A stretch of DNA of 22,572 nucleotides from JBNJEL01 sp051745835. Lineage in GTDB: Bacteria > Bacillota > Halanaerobiia > Halobacteroidales > Acetohalobiaceae. Numbering within the stretch: the first letter of the stretch is position 1; each line of letters opens with the position of its first letter. Of the stretch, positions 7,549-15,729 are shown one piece after another. The position numbers and the translations under genes were made by a program. The stretch lies in contig JBNJEL010000024.1 of assembly GCA_051745835.1 (NCBI GenBank), forward strand, positions 1 through 22,572. The letters run 5' to 3'. The notes below the pieces were generated by a model. The model was not told the DNA's origin, did no database searches, and worked only from the letters and a program-made list of their open reading frames with translations.

Positions 7549-8844
7549 TTAATCATCAAATCGAACACGAATTGAATTAGCATGAGCATCCAAACCTTCT
7601 ACTTCCGCTAACTTAATTGCTTTATCTTTAACCTTAGCTAAACCTTCTTTAGAATAAGAGATAACACTAGACTTCTTAATAAAATCATCTAAATTTAGTG
7701 ATGAATAGAACCTTGCTGAGCCCCCTGTAGGCAAGACGTGATTAGGACCTGCTATATAATCACCTAATGGTTCAGCAGAGTAATGTCCTAAGAAGATAGC
7801 TCCCGCATTCTTAATCTTACCTAAGACTTCGAACGGCTTATCAACCGCTACCTCTAAGTGTTCAGCAGCAAACTGATTACTGATCTTAATTGACTCTTCT
7901 AGATCAGAAGTTAAGATAATAGCCCCATAATCTTCAAGCGACTGCTGAGCCATCTCCTGTCGTGATAATTCTGCTAACTGTTCTTCTAATTCAGTCTGTA
8001 CACTCTCTGCTAACTCTTGTGAATCAGTTACCAAAATTGAAGAAGCTAAAGCATCATGTTCAGCCTGCGATAATAGATCTGCTGCCACATGCTTCGGTTT
8101 AGCAGTTTCATCAGCTAAAACTAAGACCTCACTCGGTCCTGCCAACATATCAATATCTACATAACCATAAGCTAACTTCTTAGCTAATGTCACGAAGATA
8201 TTACCCGGTCCAACAATTTTATCGACCTTCGGAATCTCTTGAGTACCAAAGGCAATCGCACCTACTGCCTGAGCTCCACCGACCTTATAGATCTGGTCGA
8301 TACCTACTTTATCTGCTGCTACTAGAGTATAAGGATTCATCTTTCCGGACTGACTCGGCGGCGAAACCATCACTACTTCTTCTACTCCCGCTACTTTAGC
8401 CGGAATTCCATTCATTAAGACTGATGATGGATAAGCTGCTGTACCGCCCGGCACATAGAGACCTACCTTCTCGAGTGGTCTAATCACCTGTCCTAATAAG
8501 ACGCCGTCATCTTCTACATTCATCCAGCTCTCTCGCTTCTGCCGCTCATGAAAGTCAGTAATATTCTCAATTGCCGTCTCCAAAGCTGCTAAAAACTCAT
8601 CATCAACAGCTGCATAGGCTTCCTTAATCTCATCTTCACTAACTAACTGTTCATCAGCCTCTAACTCTACCTGATCAAACTTAGCCGTATACTTAAGTAC
8701 TGCCTGATCGCCATTAGCCTGAATATCATCTAATACCTCTTGTACAATCTCTAATTTCTCCGGCTGATCAAACGAAGAACGAGTTAAAACCTGCTCTAAC
8801 TCCTCTTCTACTCCTGTCTGATTAGTATCAATTAACTTAATCAT
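7549..8844 (-). CDS. hisD: histidinol dehydrogenase
   Basis: HisD carries out the last two oxidations, histidinol to histidine, with NAD and a zinc ion. In the 431-residue product the zinc ligands fall at Gln260 and His263 (SQAEHDALA), Asp362 and the His of DAHANS near the C-terminus. The catalytic pair Glu328-His329 is in QFAAEHLEVAV, and GPGNIFVTLAKK, LAGPSEVL and GPNHVLPTGG are typical. The ATG overlaps the end of hisG by 8 nt and has a GGAG site about 11 nt upstream, inside hisG. Length and motif order are standard. Confidence 0.97.
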   Translation of the reverse strand: MIKLIDTNQTGVEEELEQVLTRSSFDQPEKLEIVQEVLDDIQANGDQAVLKYTAKFDQVELEADEQLVSEDEIKEAYAAVDDEFLAALETAIENITDFHERQKRESWMNVEDDGVLLGQVIRPLEKVGLYVPGGTAAYPSSVLMNGIPAKVAGVEEVVMVSPPSQSGKMNPYTLVAADKVGIDQIYKVGGAQAVGAIAFGTQEIPKVDKIVGPGNIFVTLAKKLAYGYVDIDMLAGPSEVLVLADETAKPKHVAADLLSQAEHDALASSILVTDSQELAESVQTELEEQLAELSRQEMAQQSLEDYGAIILTSDLEESIKISNQFAAEHLEVAVDKPFEVLGKIKNAGAIFLGHYSAEPLGDYIAGPNHVLPTGGSARFYSSLNLDDFIKKSSVISYSKEGLAKVKDKAIKLAEVEGLDAHANSIRVRFDD

Positions 8845-9484
8845 TTTCTGTCAAGCTCCTCTCCACCGCTTGAATTATTTGCTGAATCTGTTGGTAATGA
8901 GTCTTATAACTAACGCGGTTAACAATTAAGCGGGCTGAAGACTTCGCTACCTCAGCTATCTCTAATAGATTATTCTTCCGTAAAGTAGTACCGGTCGAAG
9001 TAATATCTACAATCATCTCCGCTAAATCTACTGCTGGTGCCATCTCAATTGAACCATTTAGCTTAACTGTCTCTACCTGGATTCCATGCTGATTAAAGAA
9101 GTTCTCCGCTACCTGAGGATACTTAGTAGCTACACGCGCTTTAGCCGGTAGCTCTTCTAAAGTAGTAATCCCCGTTTTTTCTGGTACCGCTACTACTAAC
9201 CGACAGCTACCTAAACCTAAATCCACTACTTCACAGACCTTCTTATCCGCTTCTAATAAGACATCCTTACCAGCAACACCAATATCTGCCGCACCATACT
9301 CGACATAAGTTGGAACATCAACTGCTTTCGATAGAATAAATTGAAAGTTTCCACACTGACTATTTAAGATTAATTTTCTCGAATCATCGCTCAAATCCTC
9401 TTTTACAACCCCAGCTTCCTGTAAAATACTAACTACCGGATCAAATAATCTTCCTTTCGGTAATGCAATCTTTAATGGGGGCAT
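8837..9484 (-). CDS. hisG: ATP phosphoribosyltransferase, short form (HisG-S)
   Basis: HisG joins ATP to PRPP and is the committed, feedback-controlled step. The 215-residue product is the short form, which lacks the C-terminal ACT-like regulatory domain and needs HisZ. Recognisable features are KIALPKGRLFDP at the start, YVEYGAADIGVAGKDVL in the middle, and the PRPP-binding segment MIVDITSTGTTLRKN. Two in-frame ATGs exist. The AGGAGG site is 2 nt from the first (9490) but 8 nt from the second (9484), so I use the second. It sits 14 nt downstream of hisZ, its expected partner. Confidence 0.95.
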   Translation of the reverse strand: MPPLKIALPKGRLFDPVVSILQEAGVVKEDLSDDSRKLILNSQCGNFQFILSKAVDVPTYVEYGAADIGVAGKDVLLEADKKVCEVVDLGLGSCRLVVAVPEKTGITTLEELPAKARVATKYPQVAENFFNQHGIQVETVKLNGSIEMAPAVDLAEMIVDITSTGTTLRKNNLLEIAEVAKSSARLIVNRVSYKTHYQQIQQIIQAVERSLTEND

Positions 9485-9498
9485 CTTCATAACCTCCT

Positions 9499-10761
9499 CT
9501 ATTGAATTCTCATAACTTCTATTCCCTGTAACGTATCTACTTGATAAGCAAACTTCTCTACCTGATCTTCACTACCTACATATAAAATTTGACTATAGTC
9601 ACGTTCTAATCCATACTCGATACTCTCTTCTACCTTACGATCGACTATCTCTAAGATCACCTGTTGATCTTTAGCTCGCAACTGCTTAGCTAACTTAATA
9701 GCACCTTGCTTCTCTTCAGCTTCATAACAGATATATACCTGCTCATCAGCAATTGGCAGTTCTACATTCTGATTTTCTAATGAAAGTAGTAATCTATCAA
9801 TTCCTAACGCAAATCCAGTAGCTGGAGCATCATCACCAAACTGCTCTAATAAATTATCATACCGTCCACCGCCACAGATAGTAAAACCTAAATCCTGAGT
9901 ATAACCTTCAAAGACCATACCGGTATAGTAATTAAAGCCGCGAATAATACTCAAATCTAAGTTTACATAATCAGCTACACCAAGTGCCTCCAAATTATCA
10001 TAGATAGCAGCTAAATTATCTAAAGCATTTTTAGATTGCTGATTACTAACTAATTGACGCGCTTTAGTTAATACTTCTCTATCACCTCTTAACTGTGGTA
10101 AAGTTAAGATTGCTTCTTGTTGCTCATCTGTTAAATCAGCCTGCATAACTAGATCCTTTAAAGCTACAAAATCCTTATCAGAAAGAGTTCTTCTTAATTG
10201 TGCCTTTAGATCAGCACTAAGGTCTGTCTCTTTCATCAGACCAATAAAGTAATCTATCTGTCCAATATCTAACGAGAAGTTCTGTAAGCCTACTTCCTGT
10301 AAGATCTCAACTACAATTGCTATAATCTCAGCATCAGCTAATGGTTCGCTAGCCCCAATTAGTTCCAAGCCAGCCTGATAGAACTCACGCTGTCGTCCTG
10401 CCTGGGTTGCCTCATACTTAAAGACATTCGACTGATATGAAAGGCGCAAAGGTTTAGGGCGCTCCTCTAATCTATTAGCTACCAATCTAGCTATTGGTGC
10501 TGTCATCTCTGGTCGTAAAGCCAAAATATGCCCCTGCCGATCAAAGAACTTATACATCTTCTCCTGTAGTTCTATTCCTGTACCTACTGATAGTGCAGCA
10601 AAGAATTCAAACGTCGGAGTTATAACCTCTTCATAACCCCAGTTGGCAAAGATAGCATTAATTTCATCTTCTAAGTAACGCTTCTTTTTTGCTTCTAAAG
10701 GTAAATAATCTTTAGTACCATTGGGGGTCTGTCGCTTAGTAAAATTTAAATCTTTTTGCAT
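9499..10761 (-). CDS. hisZ: ATP phosphoribosyltransferase regulatory subunit
   Basis: HisZ is a class II tRNA synthetase-like protein that assembles with short HisG and makes it active and histidine-sensitive. The product keeps the synthetase core: TPNGTKDYLP, a motif-2-like ALRPEMTAPIARL, YYTGMVFEGY, CGGGRYDNLL and the motif 3 segment TGFALGIDRLL. The RPEMTAPIAR version is typical of HisZ rather than true histidyl-tRNA synthetase. About 80 C-terminal residues resemble an anticodon-domain remnant, so the protein is longer than many HisZ (420 residues). A GTG at 10770 is in frame but overlaps the ribosome-binding site, so I use the ATG at 10761. It is the first gene of the operon. A true HisRS is less likely, given the adjacent HisG-S. 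Confidence 0.86.
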   Translation of the reverse strand: MQKDLNFTKRQTPNGTKDYLPLEAKKKRYLEDEINAIFANWGYEEVITPTFEFFAALSVGTGIELQEKMYKFFDRQGHILALRPEMTAPIARLVANRLEERPKPLRLSYQSNVFKYEATQAGRQREFYQAGLELIGASEPLADAEIIAIVVEILQEVGLQNFSLDIGQIDYFIGLMKETDLSADLKAQLRRTLSDKDFVALKDLVMQADLTDEQQEAILTLPQLRGDREVLTKARQLVSNQQSKNALDNLAAIYDNLEALGVADYVNLDLSIIRGFNYYTGMVFEGYTQDLGFTICGGGRYDNLLEQFGDDAPATGFALGIDRLLLSLENQNVELPIADEQVYICYEAEEKQGAIKLAKQLRAKDQQVILEIVDRKVEESIEYGLERDYSQILYVGSEDQVEKFAYQVDTLQGIEVMRIQ

Positions 10762-10810
10762 TCTATCCACCCCTTTATTGTTTTAATATAGTAAAGGATT
10801 AACTTATTAA

Positions 10811-10839
10811 AATATAACATAGTAATTACTGATTGTCAA
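10811..10839 (-). promoter_or_regulatory. SigA-type promoter of the his operon
   Basis: On the minus strand a perfect TTGACA (10834-10839) and TATATT (10811-10816) are exactly 17 nt apart. Transcription would start near 10804, leaving about 43 nt before the hisZ ATG. No T-box, leader peptide or attenuator is seen in that short leader. Confidence 0.88.
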
Positions 10840-10858
10840 TTGATTTAATTAAAATTTA

Positions 10859-10900
10859 AATAAAAAGCCCTAACATCAATTTAAACAGATGTTAGGAGCT
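10859..10900 (-). terminator. rho-independent terminator after the cell-wall hydrolase gene
   Basis: CCTAACATC pairs with GATGTTAGG (10869-10877 and 10888-10896), extended by an AGC/GCT pairing with one bulge, and is followed on the minus strand by TTTTTATTTA. It lies 8 nt after the stop codon and closes the exbB-to-hydrolase operon. Confidence 0.9.
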
Positions 10901-10908
10901 TATAACTC

Positions 10909-11499
10909 TTACTTAGCAAAGACATGATCTCCAATCTTAACTGTAGTTTCGCGCGTCGATAACCACCATAAAGTACGTGCTTTATCAGGATTATAGAAAT
11001 ACAGCGCACCCTGCGAAGGATCACGTCCATCTAATGCCTCTTTTGCTGCTCGATAGGAACTTGAATCAGGCTTAAGATTAAATTGTCCATTTTTCACCGG
11101 AGTAAACTGTCCTTCTTGATAGATGACTCCTTGAATTGTATTTGGAAATTCACTACTTTCTACTCTATTAAGTACTACAGCACCAACAGCAACCTGTCCG
11201 CGATACGGCTCACCTCGCGCTTCAGCATGAATAATTCTTGCTAATAGCCCCACATCTGAATCAGAGATATCATCTAAATCACTCTTAGCTTCACTGCGAT
11301 CATCCATTAACTTAGAAGCTGCAAAGAATAGTAATGCTAATGCAACTCCCTTAGAAACATCATCACCACTAACTTCTAAGTTAAAGCCTGCCTGCACCGT
11401 AGGAGTATCTACTAAAGGTGCTAAAGATAATATGTAAGGAGCAAATAGAGTAAATACTAAAGTAAAAATTATAACCTTTAAATTAAATCTATTCAACAT
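10909..11499 (-). CDS. SleB-type cell wall hydrolase, secreted
   Basis: The C-terminal half (about 82-196) is a SleB/Hydrolase_2 domain, the lytic-transglycosylase family of spore-cortex and other peptidoglycan hydrolases. It shows LLARIIHAEARGEPYRGQVA, whose first Glu (about residue 93) is the likely catalytic acid, then VAVGAVVLNRV and GALYFYNPDKA. An N-terminal hydrophobic segment ending near VQA-G (about residue 37) looks like a signal peptide. A second hydrophobic stretch follows at about 51-63. There is no separate wall-binding domain. I choose the ATG at 11499 (196 residues), 9 nt from GAGGAG, over the ATG at 11505. It is the last gene before a terminator, 27 nt after ndk. Its vegetative, envelope-linked neighbourhood argues against a germination-only role, but this is inference. 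Confidence 0.88.
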   Translation of the reverse strand: MLNRFNLKVIIFTLVFTLFAPYILSLAPLVDTPTVQAGFNLEVSGDDVSKGVALALLFFAASKLMDDRSEAKSDLDDISDSDVGLLARIIHAEARGEPYRGQVAVGAVVLNRVESSEFPNTIQGVIYQEGQFTPVKNGQFNLKPDSSSYRAAKEALDGRDPSQGALYFYNPDKARTLWWLSTRETTVKIGDHVFAK

Positions 11500-11526
11500 A
11501 GACATCTACTCCTCTATTGAAATATT

Positions 11527-11940
11527 TTATAAAATCTCATCTTCATCAAAAAATAGATCAATCTCACGTGCAGCACTTTCCTTAGAATCTGAACCATGAA
11601 CTACATTCTGATCCATGCGAAAAGCATAATCACCACGAATAGTACCCGGAGCAGACTCTAAAGGATCAGTTGCTCCCATCATATTACGGACTATTTCAAT
11701 TACATTATCTCCTTCAATCACCATCGCTACAACCGGCCCCGAAGTAATAAATTTCTTCAATCGCTCAAAGTAAGATTTACCAATATGTTCAGCATAATGA
11801 TTCTTAGCTAATTCCTCCGATAATTTCATCATCTTCAGTGCTTTAATATCTAAACCTTTATCTTCAATCCGACTAATTACTTGACCAACCAAATTACGTC
11901 TTGTCCCATCCGGTTTAATCATAAAGAAAGTCTGCTCCAT
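11527..11940 (-). CDS. ndk: nucleoside diphosphate kinase
   Basis: Ndk equilibrates nucleoside tri- and diphosphates through a phosphohistidine. The 137-residue product shows the start TFFMIKPDGTRRNLVG, the ATDPLESAPGTIRGDYA segment, and the active-site motif NVVHGSDS with His115. Its length is normal. A GAGGAGGGG site precedes the ATG. It sits between the SLH-domain tether gene (45 nt upstream) and the cell-wall hydrolase (27 nt downstream). I see no promoter of its own, so this housekeeping enzyme seems embedded in an envelope operon. Confidence 0.97.
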   Translation of the reverse strand: MEQTFFMIKPDGTRRNLVGQVISRIEDKGLDIKALKMMKLSEELAKNHYAEHIGKSYFERLKKFITSGPVVAMVIEGDNVIEIVRNMMGATDPLESAPGTIRGDYAFRMDQNVVHGSDSKESAAREIDLFFDEDEIL

Positions 11941-11985
11941 AATATTCCCCTCCTCTAAATAATATCATTAATAAGTACTAATTAA

Positions 11986-12657
11986 TTAACTACCAGCAGC
12001 AACTGCTAATAATAGTAATATTCCTCCGCCAATCAACATCTGATCCTTCTCTTCTTTTAATTTTTCATTCTTAGACTTAGTAGAAGATAGACCATCTTCC
12101 AAATCAGCTACTCTACTCTTTAAATTACGATTCTTACTCTCTAACATTGATACTCTACTTTTAATCTCCTCTTTAAATGCTTTATCTTCTTTAATCTTAG
12201 TAATTATCTCGTTAACTTTCTCCTTTAAATTCATCAATTCTTCTCTTGTTTTAACAAAGTTTTCTTCAGCTACTTGATCCTGTTTCTGTAGCTTCTCAAT
12301 CTTTTGTTCAAAGACATCATTTTGATTATTAAGCTCAACTAGCTCTTCTCTAAACTCAGTTGATAATTTACGTAAAGTTGCAACATCCTCGGAAGAAGCT
12401 TCTACTCCACCTTGATCAATTGCTACTAACATCTTAGCTACTACTTCAGCTAATTGATAGCGGCTAACCTTCTCTTCACCCTTAAAAGTATTATCCTCAT
12501 ATAAAGACATATATCCTTCTTCTACCAATCTCTTAACACTTTTATAAGCCCAGTGATCTTCAGGTACATCCTCAATCTTACTCTCTGCTAAAGCTGGTAC
12601 ACTCATAGTTAATACTAAACTCAAAATTAGACCTACAGTAATTAATCTCTTATGCAT
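11986..12657 (-). CDS. SLH-domain / coiled-coil envelope tether protein
   Basis: The 223-residue product has four parts: a signal peptide ending in ALA (residues 1-24); one SLH domain (about 27-80, with DVPEDHWAYKSVKRLVEEGY and a VSRYQLAEVVAKML end); a long, Lys/Glu-rich coiled coil (about 90-206); and a short C-terminal hydrophobic, glycine-rich segment (207-221). SLH domains bind secondary polymers on, or modifications of, peptidoglycan. This layout recalls Thermotoga Omp-alpha and, without the barrel, Negativicute OmpM, both outer-membrane-to-peptidoglycan links. I infer an outer-membrane tether. A helix of about 115 residues would span some 17 nm. A GGGGGGAAG ribosome-binding site lies before the ATG. 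It is fifth in the exbB-tonB operon, which supports an envelope role. Confidence 0.85.
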   Translation of the reverse strand: MHKRLITVGLILSLVLTMSVPALAESKIEDVPEDHWAYKSVKRLVEEGYMSLYEDNTFKGEEKVSRYQLAEVVAKMLVAIDQGGVEASSEDVATLRKLSTEFREELVELNNQNDVFEQKIEKLQKQDQVAEENFVKTREELMNLKEKVNEIITKIKEDKAFKEEIKSRVSMLESKNRNLKSRVADLEDGLSSTKSKNEKLKEEKDQMLIGGGILLLLAVAAGS

Positions 12658-12686
12658 TAATCTTCCCCCCTTAATTAATTATAATT

Positions 12687-14666
12687 TTATCTATGTCTAG
12701 CTTCCACAGTTAAGCTATTAGAACTGTACTCTACCTCCTTTCCTAACTCATTATTTATATTTAATTTATTAAAATTGATATTAATTGGCCCTGCTTTTTT
12801 GACCTTAAAATAAAGTGTCGCTACTGTATCGAACACATCTTCTTCTGACTCTAAATTGCCGCTAATTTCAATACTTCCTTTCTTATTAAGCTGATACTGC
12901 CAATTTAAAAGTTGGTCTGCTTTAGCAAATAAAGTCCCCCGCGAAATATAGATTACATCTAACTTAGTAGGGTCATAATTTAATTGAGAGCTTAAACGAT
13001 AAAAGTCTGCAATATTAGCTGCCTTAAAGTATACCTTTAAAGTATCTCCAACTCTAACCCTTCTGGTAGCTGACTCCAAATAAACTTCAGATTGAAGTTG
13101 AGGAACTTCTAAAAATTTCATATCTGATTCCACTTGGGTATTAATCGATTTCATCTCAATAGCATAAGGCAAACTACCATCAATTCCTACTGATTCTAAC
13201 ATCCAAGGAATCTCTACCTTCTCTCCAGCTTCTAAATAACCTAAATACTTCATTCGTTTCTCACCACTTGCTAACTTCAAACCAGGTGGCAATTCCATAG
13301 ACACTGAAGGATCATAAGCACTGGAAGCTCCACTATTTTTAATTGTAGCTACAACTGTAAATGGATTAGGAACTAACTGCTTATTCTTAACTGTTAATTC
13401 CTCAGGACCAGATAAGCTAAGATCTAACTGCGGCGGTCCAATAACTTCTACCGACCGACTAACTGAATTATCATCAGTATTTTCCGCTGTTACTTCTACA
13501 CTATATTGCAACTCTTTAGGAGTGGTTACCTCAGAATCAGGCTCAACCTGCCAGACTATCTGTCCTGTCGAAGCAGAAGATAAATTTCCTACTACTTTCT
13601 GTTGTGACTCTCCAGCAGCTAATTTAAGTCCCTCCGGCAGATCAATCTCCGCTTTGACCTCTTTAGCCTCAATTTCAGCAGTATTCTGGATATAAGTTAA
13701 CACCGGAAAAGTCTTATTTTGCTTATTTAAGACTACCTTGGCCGGTGAACTAACTCCTACTGATAAGAGACCAGGAACAGTAGTAATCCCTCCTAAACCA
13801 TAATTAGTTACATAAGTCCTACTCTTACCTGCTGATAGAGGCTTGGAATCCCAAAAGAGAGCTAAAGCACTATCCAACTCAAACTCTCCCTTACGCATAA
13901 ATTCTTCACCTTGATTATAATCAAAGCTCCAAGCTCCGTCTGCTAAGCTACCCCAGTCAGCTACATATAACTTATCTGGAGCAGTCACCTGAGGCCCTTT
14001 GATAGTTCCTTGCGCAGTTACTGCTGGATCATTTAACTGATCAAACGCCTGCCAGAAGATAGGTAATTCTTCCTTGGTATACAGCTGATCGGTAGTAACT
14101 GCATTAGAACCAATTCTAAATGGTGCCCCATCATTATCTCCTAACATCGTATCCAACATAGCTCTTAATCCGACCTTATGAGATTGATCATCATTATTTA
14201 TTACCTGATATTTAATCTGTGCAGTATCAGGCAATCCGGTAGTATTACTTTTCACAAAACTCAAACTCTGAATTACTTTGATATTATTATACTTATAGAT
14301 TGTCTCAATACTTCCCTGCTCAGTTATGTAAGGCGCTTTAACCTGCGTGCCATAATTACCTGTCTTACCCGCTCGTTTATCTGTCTGACCACCAAAGATA
14401 TAGTTCTTACCATCAATCTTAATTGTAGTATATGAAGTCCACGGCTGCGGACGACCATAGATTAAAGGTTTACCATCATCTCGATCATGCATTGGATTAC
14501 CACCGGTTACATCTACAGCAAACCGTCCTGTGTTCTGTTCATTTTGATTAACAATAATTGAAATATAATCATTTTTAATCTGTAAGTTACCGTGTTCATC
14601 TACTGCTGCTTGAGCAGAACTACTTAAAATTATTAACAATAACAAAATTACAATTCGGAATTTCAT
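12687..14666 (-). CDS. secreted multidomain protein with Ig-like repeats and a C-terminal cohesin domain
   Basis: The product is 659 residues with a signal peptide (cut near SAQA-AVDE, residue 20). Residues 21-300 form a beta-rich domain that I do not recognise by name; it contains GLRAMLDTMLGDNDGAPFRIG and a WDSKPLSAGKSRTYVTNYGLG end. Two related Ig-like or DUF11/CARDB-like repeats follow (about 300-410 and 412-520), sharing LP(E/P)GLKLA(A/S)GE. Residues 527-656 look like a cohesin domain (RVRVGDTLKVYFKAANI, LNYDPTKLDVI, VATLYFKVKKAG). No dockerin, transmembrane anchor or catalytic motif is visible. It lies between the TonB-like gene and the SLH tether, 28 and 29 nt away, so it is probably part of the same envelope system. 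Its function is unknown. Confidence 0.8.
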   Translation of the reverse strand: MKFRIVILLLLIILSSSAQAAVDEHGNLQIKNDYISIIVNQNEQNTGRFAVDVTGGNPMHDRDDGKPLIYGRPQPWTSYTTIKIDGKNYIFGGQTDKRAGKTGNYGTQVKAPYITEQGSIETIYKYNNIKVIQSLSFVKSNTTGLPDTAQIKYQVINNDDQSHKVGLRAMLDTMLGDNDGAPFRIGSNAVTTDQLYTKEELPIFWQAFDQLNDPAVTAQGTIKGPQVTAPDKLYVADWGSLADGAWSFDYNQGEEFMRKGEFELDSALALFWDSKPLSAGKSRTYVTNYGLGGITTVPGLLSVGVSSPAKVVLNKQNKTFPVLTYIQNTAEIEAKEVKAEIDLPEGLKLAAGESQQKVVGNLSSASTGQIVWQVEPDSEVTTPKELQYSVEVTAENTDDNSVSRSVEVIGPPQLDLSLSGPEELTVKNKQLVPNPFTVVATIKNSGASSAYDPSVSMELPPGLKLASGEKRMKYLGYLEAGEKVEIPWMLESVGIDGSLPYAIEMKSINTQVESDMKFLEVPQLQSEVYLESATRRVRVGDTLKVYFKAANIADFYRLSSQLNYDPTKLDVIYISRGTLFAKADQLLNWQYQLNKKGSIEISGNLESEEDVFDTVATLYFKVKKAGPININFNKLNINNELGKEVEYSSNSLTVEARHR

Positions 14667-14694
14667 CTGTTAATTCACCTCTTAGCGAGCTAAT

Positions 14695-15702
14695 TTATAG
14701 ATCTAAGCTATTAAACTTTATCTCCACCTCTCCCGCTTCAAAGATAACATCTAAATAGATTGTGTAATCTTCACTAGCTGATTCAAACTCCCAGCCTCGC
14801 TCTACAGTCAATCTTGCTACTCCATCTAAGTTACTATCACCCGAAGATTCTAGGATTAATACTTTCTTTACTTCTCCCGCTTTAGCAACCTCTACTTTCA
14901 ATTCTACAGTCCCTTCAATTTCTTCGCTAGAAGCATCCTTAGGATAGTTAGGCTTACGCTTATTAGAGATCATCATCTGAGGCGTCTTCTTTTTTTGAGT
15001 TGAACTCTCTTCTGTCTTGCTCTGTTGCTCAGTAGACTCACTTTTTTGATCAGTATTAGCATCTGATTCTTCTGCTGATGATTTCTGTTGGTTACTCTCT
15101 TTACTGTCATCATCTTTAGCTGTTTCATCTTCACTAGAAGGTTTAGATTGCTCCTCAGTCACTTCTACTTTTTCATTACTATTCTCACTATCTAATAGAT
15201 CGTCAGAAACATTATCTTCACTTTGCGATTGCGAACTTTCTGATTCTGATTGAGAATCAGACTCAGTTGATTCCGATTGATCATTCTGTTCTGTTACTTG
15301 ACTCTCAGACTGCTCTGATGTCTGAGAGTGCTCTGAACTTTCTTGTTGTTTAGCATCACTACTCTCCTTTTGTTCTGCAGTCTGCGAATCCTTAGCTGAC
15401 TGATTAGCTGTTGATTCTACATTAGTGGTTGAATCTTGGGTCTGCTCTGGCTTGCTTTCAGCAGTTGATTTTGATTGCTTATTCGTATCAGGTTTTTCTT
15501 CTTCCTTCTTTTTTTCTTTCTTCTCTACTCCCTCAACTTTATCAATTACCTCAGGATCTGATTCAGCTAACTCTGTATATTCAATTACCCCTTCTTGTTC
15601 TAAAGGGGAAGTCTTAAGCGCAGGTTTAGCTTGATAGAAATTAGGAGATATTACCAGAAGCATAATATGTAGTATTAAAGACACCAAAAGATACCTTTTC
15701 AT
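14695..15702 (-). CDS. TonB-like energy transducer with acidic serine/glutamine-rich spacer
   Basis: TonB-type proteins carry force from the ExbB-ExbD motor to the outer membrane. The 335-residue product has an N-terminal inner-membrane helix (about 4-19) with the diagnostic Ser-x3-His pair (Ser8, His12). A 180-residue low-complexity spacer follows (60-240), dominated by Ser, Glu, Gln, Asp, Lys and Thr. The C-terminal TonB domain (250-330) has PNYPKDAS, GTVELKVEVAKAGEVKKV, SSGDSNLDGVA and ERGWEF. The spacer has only three prolines, unlike the proline-rich spacer of classical TonB. The ATG at 15702 is 8 nt from AAGGTGG; an upstream GTG overlaps that site. It follows exbD by 27 nt. A TolA-like role is an alternative. 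Confidence 0.88.
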   Translation of the reverse strand: MKRYLLVSLILHIMLLVISPNFYQAKPALKTSPLEQEGVIEYTELAESDPEVIDKVEGVEKKEKKKEEEKPDTNKQSKSTAESKPEQTQDSTTNVESTANQSAKDSQTAEQKESSDAKQQESSEHSQTSEQSESQVTEQNDQSESTESDSQSESESSQSQSEDNVSDDLLDSENSNEKVEVTEEQSKPSSEDETAKDDDSKESNQQKSSAEESDANTDQKSESTEQQSKTEESSTQKKKTPQMMISNKRKPNYPKDASSEEIEGTVELKVEVAKAGEVKKVLILESSGDSNLDGVARLTVERGWEFESASEDYTIYLDVIFEAGEVEIKFNSLDL

Positions 15703-15729
15703 AACATCAACCACCTTACATCATAATGA

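Noticed and set aside
9499..10761. Histidyl-tRNA synthetase (HisS) instead of HisZ
   Set aside because: The RPEMTAPIAR form of motif 2 and direct linkage to a short HisG at the head of the his operon favour HisZ. A full search against both families would settle it.
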